64,000 nucleotides of DNA from Xylona heveae TC161 (taxonomy: Eukaryota > Ascomycota > Xylonomycetes > Xylonales > Xylonaceae), in assembly GCF_001619985.1 (NCBI RefSeq), contig NW_017264198.1, positions 1,178,001 through 1,242,000 on the forward strand, given 5' to 3'. Both the position numbers and the translations under genes were made by a program. Shown one piece after another: positions 1 to 11,652 of this stretch. The notes under the pieces are model-generated. The model made no database searches. It saw only the letters and a program-made list of their open reading frames with translations, and had not been told where the DNA came from. Position 1 is the first letter of the stretch. Every line of letters begins with the position of its first letter.

Positions 1-240
1 ACCGTAGAACGAATAACTAAATAATTAATACGCATTACTAAGTCTCTGCGCTTAACGGCTTATATTATCATTACCAAGCGCTTATTGATCCCCCATTTGC
101 TTCGCTACTCTGGTACTAACGGTTAAGTCATGAGCTTGGGGCAATTAGATTTCTACTACGTAGTTACTGCGTTGTTATAGCGAAGGCGAGTCGCAGGCCG
201 TACCAGGGTGCGATAATAACTGCCGGCCCTCGAACCCGAC

Positions 241-262
241 TTGCGGTTTGCGGTTTGCGGTT
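241..262. repeat. Heptanucleotide repeat TTGCGGT x3
   Basis: Three perfect copies of TTGCGGT and one extra base. It is one of several 7-nt arrays in the window. Confidence 0.85.
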
Positions 263-651
263 CGCCTCCCTCGTCCCTCTGGGTCCAGACCATCAACCCA
301 CACTTCTTCCTGACTTCCACCTGATTCGGGGCTACCGTGTATATGCAGTAAGATATAATTGGACATTGCACCGTAATAAAACCCTTGGACGTCCTCTGTC
401 CTCCGTAATTCGTAGCTAAGCATTAGTCTTTTTTTTTCCCCCTCCGATCGGCTTGTTTGTTTCTGAAGTTTGATTTGATGCCTGATGCGTGCAGGATTAT
501 ATAGTGTCTGAGCTGCCCCGCGACTCGAGCCCTTTTGGATATTTGATTTGATTTGATTTTTTTTGCGCTTCCACAAACAGACTTGCTTTACGACTTTGGA
601 CTTTGGCTTTGAAAGATAAACCTTTTGTGTATGTGAAGTTGCGTCTAATAG

Positions 652-877
652 AAATCGGACAGCGAGAGGACGGCACTGAAAGAGAAACGGGAACGATAAC
701 GGAAACAGAAAGGGGAACGGAAAGAGAAAAACCAGAGAACAAACGGAAAAAGGAATAGAAAAACAGAAAGGGAACGGGAACAGAAAAAGAAAGAGAAAAG
801 AAAATAGGAACAGAAAGAGAAAAGATAACGGGAACAGATAAGGGAACAGGGACGGGAAAAAGACAAAAGTGAGACGG
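652..877. repeat. Purine-rich low-complexity tract
   Basis: About 225 nt that is nearly all A, G and some C on the plus strand, with very few T. Short words such as GGGAAC, AGAAA and GGAACAG recur without a fixed period. It lies 210 nt or more before the hemerythrin-like start codon and may belong to that gene's leader or promoter. Confidence 0.7.
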
Positions 878-1089
878 AGTTGTTGATGCGGATTGGGATA
901 TCACGGGTCTTGCAGGTCCCGTGTGTTGCACAGATTGCACAGATTTCACAGCGTGCACGGCCTCGATCAACGGGTGCGTCGCAAACTTACAATCATCGTC
1001 TTCGTCAAGCGTACCAAAGGTATCAGACGTGTCGAACATATCGACCGTATCGACCGAGTCAGTTCTATCAAACGCATCAAACCGACAAG

Positions 1090-1943
1090 ATGGCCGAGGA
1101 AGAAAGATGTTGCGAGAATAGCATGAAGCGCGAGACGAGCGATGCCACTGGGCCTGGCGGGGTCGCTGGCAGTTCTTCAGAAACAACAACAGCAACAACA
1201 GCTACAACTACAACAGCGCAGACTGATGCGTTGCCAAAGCTCTCGGCGAAAGAATTTCGGGAGTATAACCGCATGGCAGAGCACATGGACATGTTTGTAA
1301 GTACACCAGTCTTTTTACTCTTCGAATGATCAGACATGACACCCTCGAATGATTGAGGAATTTGTATATCTGAAAAAGCGCATACAATCGCTCTTTTGGG
1401 CGTGCAGCTTTTGATAAAGATACAAATGGATCTATTATACTCTACTATACACAATGTATAGGAATTGTCTTGATCTAATATATATCTATAAACTAACTGC
1501 ACTTGAACCCACAGCACAATCATTTCCGCCAAACATGGAACACGCTGTACCGCGCGTGTGAAGCCGGCCGGCGACCAGCTGGATTTTCGATCCGGGCATT
1601 CATCAGCATGGGGATCGATCTATGCGAGATGCTCGAAATGCATCACGGCATTGAAGAAGCGCACGTGTTTCCGCGTCTGGCCGCGCGCATGCCGGCTTTT
1701 AAACGAGAGCTTGAGCTTGTTTCGCAGCACAGAGAGATCCATAGAGGTCTGGAAAGCCTGCAGGCGTATCTGCAGAAATGCCGTTCCGGAGAGACGGATC
1801 TGAGGCTGGATGAGTTGAAAGAAGTCATGGATGGGTTTGGAAAGGTCTTGTGGCAGCATATGGACGACGAAGTCAAGGAACTAGGGGCAGAGAATATGAG
1901 AAAGTATTGGAGTCTGGAAGAGATGAGAAAGATGAGGATGTGA
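1090..1943 (+). CDS. Hemerythrin-like HHE domain protein
   Basis: Predicted 211-aa protein from two exons, 1090-1296 and 1515-1943; the intron starts GTAAGT and ends CCCACAG and the frame closes exactly. The first 60 residues are low-complexity and Thr-rich. The rest is a helical hemerythrin-like domain with the expected metal ligands: His65 and His72 (AEHMDMF then HNHF, split by the intron), His112/113 with Glu116/117, His141 and His145 (HREIH), and His184/Glu188 (HMDDE). Proteins of this family bind a non-haem di-iron centre and are linked to oxygen or NO sensing and iron handling; the role of this one is unknown. The start is uncertain because the frame stays open upstream to 880. I chose 1090 because the upstream stretch does not look conserved. 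Confidence 0.75.
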
Positions 1944-2216
1944 AAAAAAAAAAATGGATAGAAAGGAATTTTGGGTATTTGTTTTATATATAGGTAGTAG
2001 TATAAGTATGCAAGACCAGGGTTTGGTTGTTGGGATAGGAGGTAAAGTTTGAGATTTGGAGGATTTTAATGCTGTGAGAATGTTAGGGTCGTCGCTGGTA
2101 TATAACGGATGTATATAGGTATGTCATTCATTGATATGCGGTGTTTGTCCGAGCACCGCAGTTCGAAGAAACGGAAGATGACTGATTGTTTGCGAGGTCG
2201 AATTCAACAGGATTTA

Positions 2217-3150
2217 TTACTCCCATTGCGTTCCGCGTAGGCGCTGCATAAGGTATTCTACCTCGACTTCTTTGGTCAATGGAATGACCCAGTCCTGTTT
2301 TTCTCTATTAGCTGGACATACTCAAAGTGACGTTTCGAATTGACGAGAGGGTGTTGCCTTACCTTGTACATTGCGACTACAGCATCCGCATTAATCTTGG
2401 TTGAAGCATCAATTCCAACACTGGGATCTGTGCCGTAAGTGACAGCCTTGAGCCGTAATCTCTCTAGAACCTTCTCCTCGACCTTGAGATCTGTGATAGC
2501 CGCAGCGATGCCTTGTCGATCTTCGTCCTTGATCATCTTTACGAATCTCTCCGTTTCCTTCTGGAACTTAGCCTCAGCAACGAATTTTCCAAAGTGTATC
2601 CGTCTCGAGAGGGCCTGGACGCATTGCACGTCGGCTGTTGCCGAAGAGCCATAGTTCTCCTGCGCTTCGCCGCGATCTTCCCGTCCATATGTACTGCACG
2701 CAGCCGGGAGGATATGCTGTATATAGCTCTTCTTTAACTTGTCGTTGACGTTGACGTCATTGGGATGCAGAATCCGAGGATAGTCGAGCGGTTGCAAGAT
2801 TGGTTCCTGAAGAGCATCTGGAAAGAACGGATACTCGTCTGGAGACTGGTAGCGGCGAAGGAGTGATTGTAGCCGCTCTTGTTCGCGCAGAGTCCAGTCG
2901 AAGAGACTGAGGTCGCTGTTTGGGATCTTCACGCCGCCGGGGACGTAAATGGTGCCATTGAAAGGGAATTGTACACGCTCAATGAGGTGGAAGGTAATAG
3001 TGTCTTCCAATCGACTGACAGATAGCACAGAGTCAGCCTGAGGTAGTGAGAGGAGCTTTTCTATAAGTGTGTGACTCACATCAACTGGAAACGAATATTT
3101 GCGAGATCCAGTGCTTTGGAGGCGTTTGAGAGATCAATTGCGGTATCCAT
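2217..3150 (-). CDS. ARO7: Chorismate mutase
   Basis: Converts chorismate to prephenate, the first committed step to phenylalanine and tyrosine. Three exons on the minus strand (3150-3080, 3014-2363, 2294-2217) join to 266 aa, close to the 256 aa of yeast Aro7. The N-terminus [20 protein letters not shown] matches the all-alpha eukaryotic AroQ fold; Arg20 aligns with yeast Arg16. The third exon supplies the C-terminal helix with [15 protein letters not shown], whose Thr and Glu align with yeast Thr242 and Glu246. Without the small first and last exons the protein would lose both active-site ends, which supports the splice model. Yeast Aro7 is inhibited by Tyr and activated by Trp; the same is inferred here. 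It is divergent from the Rqc2 gene and convergent with the hemerythrin-like gene. Confidence 0.95.
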
Positions 3151-3871
3151 ATTGCGTCTTCTATTTTTCTGACTTCTGGGTTATTCAATTATGGGAGATC
3201 TCTTGTAAACCATGCGACTATCTCGGAAAACATACACGTTGTATGCTTAAGGGTGGGGCCCGAACAGTGAGCCATCGGGTCCCTCTTCCCCCTCGGCGAA
3301 GCGGTTTGAAATACCGACGAATTTGTCGCCAAAAGCCGCTTTCGGAGACAAACTGTACGCCACACTGTGGCGTTGTGGAAGCGAGACAGCAAAGCATAGC
3401 GTAGAGAGTTCGATACTTTACATATAAACAAAATTTCGAAGAGGATCGATATAAAATAACATAGGGCGTGAAACTTGTGGGATATGTTACTTAATCTTCA
3501 TGCTCCCATTGCTATGAAATTGCTGATCGTAGACTTGCCATTGAAACCTTCCATAATGGTCACGCTTTGATCCTACGGATGAGGCTTTGGTGTAGCGCCT
3601 TTCGGGCTCAACAGCCGAGCACAAACTTGGTGGGGGTATCTTAATCGTTCAGTTATATCATTCACCACTGTCCCCACTAATGTTTACCTAAACTTTGACA
3701 TGGCGACTAACTTAGTTATTCTCTTTCCCACCTCTGTCAGCGACGTCATTCTCGCTGATCCCAAGGGTCGGAACTTTGTAAATTGTCACTTTATACCTAT
3801 TTGCTCCCACCTCTCTTACAACGAGTGCAGACTAAATCACTACTTTCAGCCAGTGGGCCCTTTCATTCATT
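3151..3871. promoter_or_regulatory. Divergent promoter region, ARO7 / RQC2
   Basis: 721 bp between two divergent start codons, so both promoters must lie here. I see no further gene and could not pick out a defined element with confidence. Confidence 0.5.
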
Positions 3872-6800
3872 ATGAAGCAGAGGTTTTCTTCTCTCGATGT
3901 CAAGGTGAGTTTTCAAGGTGCACCCTGTTCTCTCCGCGGGGCTCTGGTTTGACTCATCGCCATGCTTCGCTGATGCTGATGCGCCTTAGATAATTGCCCA
4001 TGAGCTGTCGAGCAGCTTATGCTCTCTTCGATTATCCAACATATATGACCTTTCTTCGAGGATCTTTCTCCTCAAGTTTGCAAAGCCCGACCACCGACAG
4101 CAGCTGGTAATTGACTCCGGTTTCCGATGTCACCTAACAAACTTCTCGAGAACCACAGCAGCGGCACCGTCGGCCTTTGTCACGCGGCTGCGGAAATTTC
4201 TTCGTACGAGAAGAGTTACCTCTGTGGCACAGATTGGAACCGATCGTGTTATCGAGATCCAATTTAGTGACGGACAATATCGGCTATTCCTCGAATTTTA
4301 TGCTGGTGGTAACATAATACTTACCGATGCGGAGCTCAACATCATCTCCGTCCTTCGCATTGTCGGCGCTGGAGCCGATCAGGAGGAGATCAGAATCGGA
4401 CTCAAGTACAATCTGTCTTACCGACAAAATTTCAATGGCGTGCCGCCCTTGACAAAAGAGCGTGTGCGAGAAGCTCTGCAGGCTGCTGTTAACAAGGAGC
4501 AAGCTGAGTCTAAGCAAAAAAAGAACAAGAAGTCTGGCGATGTTTTACGAAAAGCTTTAGCCACATCCATTACCGAGTTCCCTCCGATGCTCATCGAGCA
4601 TGCTCTGAAGGTGGTGGACTTTGACCCCAAAATTCGCCCCGAAGAAGTTTTACAGCACGATGCTCTATTTGAGAAACTCATGCTCGTGCTGGAGGAAGCG
4701 GATAAGACGGTCAAAGAGATAACTAGCTCGGAAGTTGTAAAGGGCTATATTCTGGCGAAACCAAGAGCAAAATCTTCAAAGGAAGACCCCGAGAAGGGAG
4801 CCGCCTCCGAGGCAAAAGACGAATCGCACAATTTGCTCTACGAAGACTTTCATCCTTTCCGACCACGTCAATTTGTAAGCGAGGATGCCGCACAAATTTT
4901 GGAATTTGAAGGATTCAACAAAACCGTCGACGCATATTTCTCGTCTATTGAGTCTCAAAAGCTCGAGACAAGATTGCAGGAGCGAGAGCTGCACGCCGAA
5001 AGAAAGCTTGATTCTGCTCGTGAGGAACAGAGGAAACGATTGGAAGGTCTACAGCAGGTCCAAGAGCTCAACATCAGAAAGGCACAGGCTATCGAAGCGA
5101 ATCTGGAGCGAGTAGAGGAGGCATGTGCAGCTGTTAACAGCCTTATCGCCCAGGGCATGGATTGGGTGGAGATTAACCGGCTGGTTGAGATGGAACAAAG
5201 GCGGAATAATCCTGTAGCAGAAATAATAAAGCTGCCTCTGAAGCTGCATGAGAACACTGCGACTCTGCTCCTCGGCGAAATGGATTTGGAAGACGTGGAC
5301 ATCGAAGAAGATGAGACCGATAGTGAACTCTCGGATTCTGAAGAAGAGGAAATAACATCCGGAAAACCCAAGGCCAAACCCGAGGACAAGCGGTTGGCTG
5401 TTGACCTTGACCTTGGTCTGTCTCCCTGGTCGAACGCTCGTATCTACTACGACCAGAAGAAGGGAGCGGCGGTCAAAGAGCAGAAGACAATGCAGGCATC
5501 TACGAAGGCGCTCAAGAGCACAGAGAAGAAGGTTGCGGCTGATTTGAAGAAGGGATTGCAGCAGGAGAAGCAAGTTCTACGGCCGGTCCGTAAGCAGCTC
5601 TGGTTTGAAAAGTTTTTGTTCTTTATTTCTTCCGATGGATACCTCATCTTAGGGTAAGTACAAGCCCACCGCATGTCACATGTGTAATCATGTTGGCTTT
5701 CTTAGCGTGCTAACTGGCATTTCATAGCGGCAAGGATGCACAGCAAAACGAAATGTTGTATCGAAGATATCTTAAAAAGGGCGACATCTATGTTCACGCC
5801 GAATTACAAGGCGCCGCATCCGTCATTGTCAAGAACAACCCCTCAACTCCGGATGCACCTATCCCTCCATCGACTCTCTCACAGGCCGGAAATCTCTCCG
5901 TTGCGACTTCAGTTGCTTGGGATTCTAAAGCAGTCATGTCTGCCTGGTGGGTCAACTATGATCAAGTCTCAAAGTCTGCGCCTACTGGCGAATATCTTGG
6001 CACTGGATCGTTCATGATCCGTGGAAAGAAGAATTTCCTACCTCCTGCTCAGCTGCTCCTCGGCTTTGCGGTCATGTTCCAGATCAGCGAAGAGAGCAAG
6101 GCCCGTCACGTCAAGCATAGGCTGCGAGATGAGGATAGCATAGTGGCTGACAGGGCCAGCAACGCAATTGCTGATCTCAAGGTGACAGATGATGCAGATG
6201 GCAGCGTGTCTGCGACTCCTGCTCCAGAGGAGGGTGCCGCAGCTGCTACTACTGACAGTGAAGATGAAGATTTTCCGGATGCAAAACTCGAGTCAGATGT
6301 CGACAATGATGATGCACAATCCAGTCACCCAAACCCATTGCAAAGTGAACCTCAAGCTGGTCAAGACCTTTCCCGATCTGAGTCATCCAAGGGGCAAACG
6401 GAAGATGGACCGAAGAAGCAGATTCCTTCCGAGCTGCCACAAGATGACGGAGATTCAGACGAAGAGGAAGATGAATCAGATGCAGCAACCCAGCCAACTG
6501 AGAAACCATCAGGAGGAAACAACTTGCGCGATCTTTCGGCTCGCGAGCGGCGCCTCGCTCGCAAGGGCCAGCTCTCCGATACGGAAGACTTTGATGGCGA
6601 CAGCGGAATCAGCACACCAACTTCGAAACCGAAATCCGCTCCTCAAGTCCGGGGTAAGCGCGGGAAAAAGAAGAAGATTGCTGCCAAGTACGCCGATCAA
6701 GATGAGGAAGACCGCGAATTGGCCTTGAAACTTCTCGGCTCTGCCTCTGCCAAATCCAAAGCTGAAGAAGCAGCGCGCCAGAAAAAGGCTAAAGAGGAAG

Positions 6801-7363
6801 AACTCGCATTCCAGCTGCAGCGCCGCCGGGAGCAGCACACTCGCCAGCAGCAAAAGGCGCGCGAACATGAAGAAATGCGCCAGATCATGATGCAAGAAGA
6901 AGGAACCACCATCGAGACCCTTGACGAAGAGGAAGCTGCCCAAATGCGCGACCTCGATGCTTTTGTCGGCACCCCACTTGCCGGAGACGAAATCATTGAA
7001 GCAATCCCTATTTGCGCGCCCTGGACCGCACTCGCAAAATACAAGTATCGCGCCAAACTCCAGCCTGGAAGCACAAAGAAGGGCAAAGCAGTCAAAGAAA
7101 TTCTCTTCAAATGGGCCGCTGATGGCGCCGACAGAAAGAATGTCGATGACAAATCAGAAGATAAGGAGAAGATTTGGCCCAGAGAGCTGGAGTTGATCAA
7201 GGCGTGGAAAGATACAGAGGTTGTGAACACCTTGCCAGTCAGACAAGTAAGAGTGATGATGGCCGGTGGAAGCGCTGGCGGCGGCGGTGATAAAGGCAAG
7301 GGAGGAAAAGGAGGCGGCGGTGGAGGTAAGGGTAAAGGTGGTAAAGGCGGTAAGAAGCGGTAG
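3872..7363 (+). CDS. RQC2: Ribosome quality control complex subunit 2 (NFACT/NEMF family)
   Basis: Predicted 1110 aa from exons 3872-3904, 3990-5653 and 5728-7363; all phases close. Rqc2 binds 60S subunits carrying stalled peptidyl-tRNA, helps recruit Listerin and adds C-terminal Ala/Thr (CAT) tails. The NFACT-N domain opens the protein. Asp9, in the 11-codon first exon, and Asp96-Arg97 (TDR) align with the yeast Asp9 and Asp98-Arg99 needed for CAT tailing. A coiled-coil stretch lies near 330-400. The NFACT-R (DUF814) domain straddles intron 2 with LGGKDAQQNEMLYRRYLKKG. An acidic, Ser-rich linker follows, then an NFACT-C domain (LAGDEIIEAIPICAPW) and a Gly/Lys-rich tail. The splice sites GTGAGT and GTAAGT are canonical. 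It is convergent with coatomer zeta. Confidence 0.95.
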
Positions 7364-7908
7364 ATCTGTAGCCATCACTGGGTTCCCATGTATGGTGTCT
7401 GTTATGTAAATACATTGGAAAGGTTAGGAAGCATTTGTGTGTATATATCCTTGTACAGTATGATAAGAAATCATTCTTCGATCGCACTATACATATTACA
7501 GGAATATAGAATAAAACCCCGGGCCTGGAAGGAATATTTCCCAGAACGATCTTGCACTTGTACGTGTCACATCGGGCTTTGACATGAGTCTCTGGTACAA
7601 TACAATCTCCGCGGTCGCCAATGAGACCAGAATTTGAACCAACAAATGCGAAATGGAATCAAGTAAATATATTTTTAAAGACATGAATGTCATGGATCAG
7701 AAAAAAAAAAAACACCCACAAAGAGTTTCTGTTGCTCCCAAAACGCCAAAGTACTCTATCAAGACGGGAATTGAAATAGGAAAGGATAATTCAACTGACG
7801 GCAATCCAGTCAACAAATGACAATGGTGTACAAATGTATCTTAATGTCATACCCGACAGAAGATGGATTGAAGAATGACGCATGATAATGACCCAGTTGC
7901 GCAGTCTT
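7364..7908. other. Convergent intergenic region
   Basis: 545 bp between the 3' ends of RQC2 and coatomer zeta. It is AT-rich with a short A run near 7700 and is presumably two 3' UTRs. No gene seen. Confidence 0.6.
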
Positions 7909-8633
7909 TTACAGACCCTGCCGCAGTCTCTCGCTCAACTTCATCTTTCCGAATTCCCAAGCATTCATCAACCCTTGTTCAGACAGATCGATGCCCTTGA
8001 CGTTGATGTCCTGAGCAGGGGGCTTGCTGACACGGGAGGCAACGACCAGGGGATCCGTCTCAAGAATGATCCCGTCGTCAACGAGCTCGTCAATGGCGAG
8101 GGCGACGAGGTCGTAGTTTTCGATAATGGTGCGCTTGTCGATTGATGCTCTGTGGCAGAGTCACACGTCAGAACATTGGGGGCATTTTGACAAAGATTAT
8201 AGCTCTCAAAGAGGAATTACAAGAAATGGAACTGCTGTAGAAAGCTGGAACAAAGGAGGATTACATACTTTAGGAGAATGTTCAGCGAGTCTCGCAGCGC
8301 GACGACCACATTGTACAGTAATATCTCGTTCTCGTCGGCTCCACCAACAACGTAGAACATGACATCGCCCTCGCTCTTGAAAACGACTACCCGGTTGTCG
8401 TACAGTATCACGTCGCTCGTGTGCTTGGCCGTCTTTTCCAGCAGGCCCTTCTCAAACGCCTTTTGGTCCTTGAGCTGCGGGTACGGGTTTGCGCCAGGGT
8501 AGTTGGTCGCGTGTGGGGCAGCGCCGGCTGGCGGGTGAGGCGCGGAGTAGTACTTGGCTAGGATACGAGAATTGTCGTCCGGCGAGAGGATCAAGATCGC
8601 GTTGACCGCGAATAGGGACATGTTGGGTGCCAT
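7909..8633 (-). CDS. RET3: Coatomer subunit zeta
   Basis: Small subunit of the COPI coat, which retrieves cargo from Golgi to ER. Two exons (8633-8269 and 8149-7909) give 201 aa, the usual size. The N-terminal MSLFAVNAILILSPDDNSRI and the segment VVFKSEGDVMFYVVGG fit the longin-like fold of zeta-COP. The second exon supplies ASIDKRTIIENYDLVALAID and the C-terminal helix ending in LSERLRQGL. The intron is GTATGT...CCACAG with phase 2, and the ORF only matches the family when it is removed. The gene is divergent from the PPR-like gene, with 415 bp between start codons. Confidence 0.95.
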
Positions 8634-9048
8634 GGTGGTTGCAACTTGGTCGAATGGACGTTACTCAGGTCAGCTTGGGAGGAGAGTTGGCGCTCTTTTG
8701 CAGGACCTTTGTTGAGCTAAATTGACGTCTCAAGATACCCAGAGGAATGAAATTGGAAACTCTGGAATTGACTGAACGTGATTACAAGGACTTATTGAGA
8801 TGTTGTGACTGTCAAGCTGTCAGTTTAACGTTTACTTGGCCCGCAAGGCAAGGTCCCCTGCTTACGTAATATCTCCGACTCTCCGGCTCTCCGACGGTAT
8901 TCTGCAACGCTTGGGAAACTTTTGAGATGCGAGTTGTTGACAAGCCACTATAGAATTCATATTGCAGCCTGCATGGAAGGAGTTGTGACTTGACTGCGGA
9001 TTTGAATATACGATATTATGCGCATGCTAGCCTGAGATCTTCTTTACC
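8634..9048. promoter_or_regulatory. Divergent promoter region, RET3 / PPR-like gene
   Basis: 415 bp between two divergent starts. No coding signal seen, and no element recognised with confidence. Confidence 0.5.
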
Positions 9049-11652
9049 ATGTCTCGCCCATTTGCGCAACGCTTGCTGCGCAGCGCAGTTTGCCCGTCCG
9101 CACCGTTTCTCCTACCTCTGAGATCTAATGGTCCTGTGCACGGAGCTTGGGGGTTGGTTGCCTTGTCACCCTCAACACGAAGATGCATGGCGTCAAAGTC
9201 GAAGAGGAGAAAGTCGAGGTCAAAATTGTTAGAGAGTGAATTGGCACAGGAAAATAAGCTGCAGGGCCAGCTTGAAACGGTATGGTTTTTAAGAAATGGC
9301 TCAAGACGGTCCCCTAAGTGTATTCGACGATGGCACTGACATGCATTCTTGCGGCAGGTTCTTGATTTTCGAGCAGAATTACAATCGTTTTCGCTTCAGC
9401 CTGCGATGGTACTCTATCCACACGCCATTAAGACGAAGCTCCTCGAAGGAAAGGACACTCGCGAGCTCGCGCGGCTCGTGCACAACACTTACCGTTCCAC
9501 AAGAAACCTTAGCAAAGAGCAAAAGGAGGCGCTTGCGGCACAAATTGAAACTATTGTCGAGGACCTGAAACAGGAACGACTCCCACATGATCCCATTGCC
9601 AGTTTGCACATTATCTCATACTATAAGGACTCGCAGCAATTCGATCAAGGTTTAGATTTTTGGAAATGGCTTCTTCAACAAGATGAGAGTTGCGCCGATG
9701 CGCGTACGTACGGTGCGGCTATTGAGTTGCTGGCCTACCAAGGTGTGCCGCTGGAAGTACTAGAGGAACTCTACCAGTACGCGTTGAAGCGCTTCCCAGG
9801 AGACTATAGCGAATATCACCTTGCTCCGGATGCCATACTGGCTGACCGCTCTCAACCCATTGCCATGAGCGGCACGCGCATGTCGCTTCTTCAAGGCATC
9901 CTCACGGCACGTATCTTGCATGGCGACTGGCAAGGCGCATATCTCGGACTCGATGTAGCCTTGCGCCTCTACCCGACCCAAGTACCGCAACGAATTTTCG
10001 AGCTATTCATCTACGAACGCCCCTTGTCTGAAGCTTACAAGGTCTTCCTTATGGCTTGTCGCGCCGGTGTTGTTCTCAAGCCCAATGTTCTCAATGTCAC
10101 GCTTGAAGGGCTTGGTCGAGCGGAAGAGTTGGAAACAACTGTCCAAGAGAAACTATCCATTATCAGCGCCATGCTGAATGCTGTTCGCGCATATGCTGGG
10201 GCAGGGGGGGTCCCTGATGGGGTCCATCTCGGCGTGATCGTTCGGAATCTACTGTCGCTCATGCCTCCGAATACAGAAATGAATTTTATCGACGAGGGAG
10301 CAGACGCTGTACCCGCCGAAAACGCCGAGAATTCCGCTACGGATATCGACATCCTCATCTACGACCTCCTCGGATCCATAATGGAGACCTTTGCCCAAAT
10401 GGGCATCAACCCGACCATTGCTACATTCAACAGCATCATCTCTATCGGCGGCGACCTCAAACGCCAAGAACTCATCGATCTTGCCATCAGAGCTCTGCAC
10501 TCGTCTGAGCTCGAACCCACTGCCGTCACATACCGCGCTCTTGTCACTGCGGCTGGAGAATTACAAGACGAGGAATCAGTCAAAGACGCATGGGGCTTAC
10601 TCGAGGAAGCCGCTCTACTCCGCGCCGAAAAGCAGGCGGTTGCTGCTGGGCTGGATGAATCGAATACGCCCCAGCCAAAACTCGACAAACTTGACTGGAA
10701 AGTCCTCGCTCGAGCCTGTCGACGTATCAACGATGTCGCTTTTGTTAGGGAACAAGTGGAGAAAGGCGTATTTGTTCTCGACGGGAATGTGTTGGCTCTC
10801 ATTGAGCGAGAACTGGGACGGGAAGATAAAAAATCGGCGAATGAAGCACAGTCGCACGCTTCCCAGTCTCCCCAAGTTTCCCAGGTTTCTCAGACGCAGA
10901 GCGACACAAAAGAAAATGTCACAGACCAGACTTCTTCCGGCGCTCAAGAGACAATGACTATCCAGGAAAGAATCTCCGCAATCGACACTCAATTATCCGA
11001 GATTCACGAAATCGTCTTGTCTGGCAAGCTTCTCGACGCTTCTAATAGCCCATTTATTCCCATGAGCCTGGACGAGAACGAATGCGCCGTCTTCGCACCT
11101 GAATCTGTACTTCCTACACCAAATGCTCCTGCTAATGCCAAATTCGAGGATTCCAAAATGAGGGAAATCTATGACAAATTTACTACCGATATTCAATCTC
11201 TACAATACGGCGCTTCTTCTTCTGCAGCTTCAGAATCCGACTCCTACTGCGATTCCGCGGATGCTGAAAACGGATCAACTGCACAAGGTGAAGAAGATGC
11301 AAAAGTTGATGAGCCCAAAACTACTGCTGCTTCGCAACAACTTCAGGGCCTTCCTCAAGGACAAAGCCCGATCCACTTTTCCTCGACAAACTACACACTC
11401 GCTGAACTCCGCTACGTCAACTGGGTCAGCATCAACGAACTCCTCTTTGACGCTCGGCTCAATGAGATAGTCAAGCAGACTGCTGTGGATCAAGCAATGA
11501 AGGAGAGCAAGCCTTTTGAGCGCGGCCGTGATGCCAAATGGAGGTGCGGTTTGGGAATGAGACGGAAGGTTTACCGTGATGCGGGCGGAGCAGCAAAGGA
11601 GGCGGATTGGGAGAAGTGTATTGCAGGTCTAAGGAGGTGGAGAAAAGAATAA
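9049..11652 (+). CDS. Mitochondrial PPR-like helical repeat protein
   Basis: Predicted 841 aa from exons 9049-9279 and 9358-11652; the intron is phase 0 (GTATGG...GCGGCAG). The first 30 residues are rich in Arg, Ser and Ala with no acidic residue, as in a mitochondrial presequence. The body (about 100-550) is helical with pairs resembling pentatricopeptide repeats, for example GINPTIATFNSIISIGG followed about 20 residues on by ELEPTAVTYRALVTAAGEL. Residues 580-770 are low-complexity and Ser/Gln/Glu-rich, and a basic C-terminal segment follows. PPR proteins bind organellar RNA, and fungal ones act in mitochondrial mRNA stability or translation. I cannot assign an orthologue, so target and role are open. 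Confidence 0.75.

Larger units (their letters stand above)
1..1089. other. Left-edge intergenic region
   Basis: I see no convincing gene here. The stretch holds a short 7-nt tandem repeat (241-262), a 5-nt ATTTG repeat near 541-558 and a long purine-rich tract (652-877) that runs towards the hemerythrin-like gene. Open frames across the purine tract translate to low-complexity protein and look like by-products of base composition. Confidence 0.6.

Noticed and set aside
880-1089. Longer N-terminus for the hemerythrin-like protein
   Set aside because: The frame is open, but the added residues are Arg/Tyr/Gln-rich and unlike the family, so the start at 1090 is preferred.
497-1198. 233-codon frame on the minus strand
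   Set aside because: Mostly Phe/Ser/Val low-complexity caused by the purine tract on the other strand; it also overlaps the hemerythrin-like exon.
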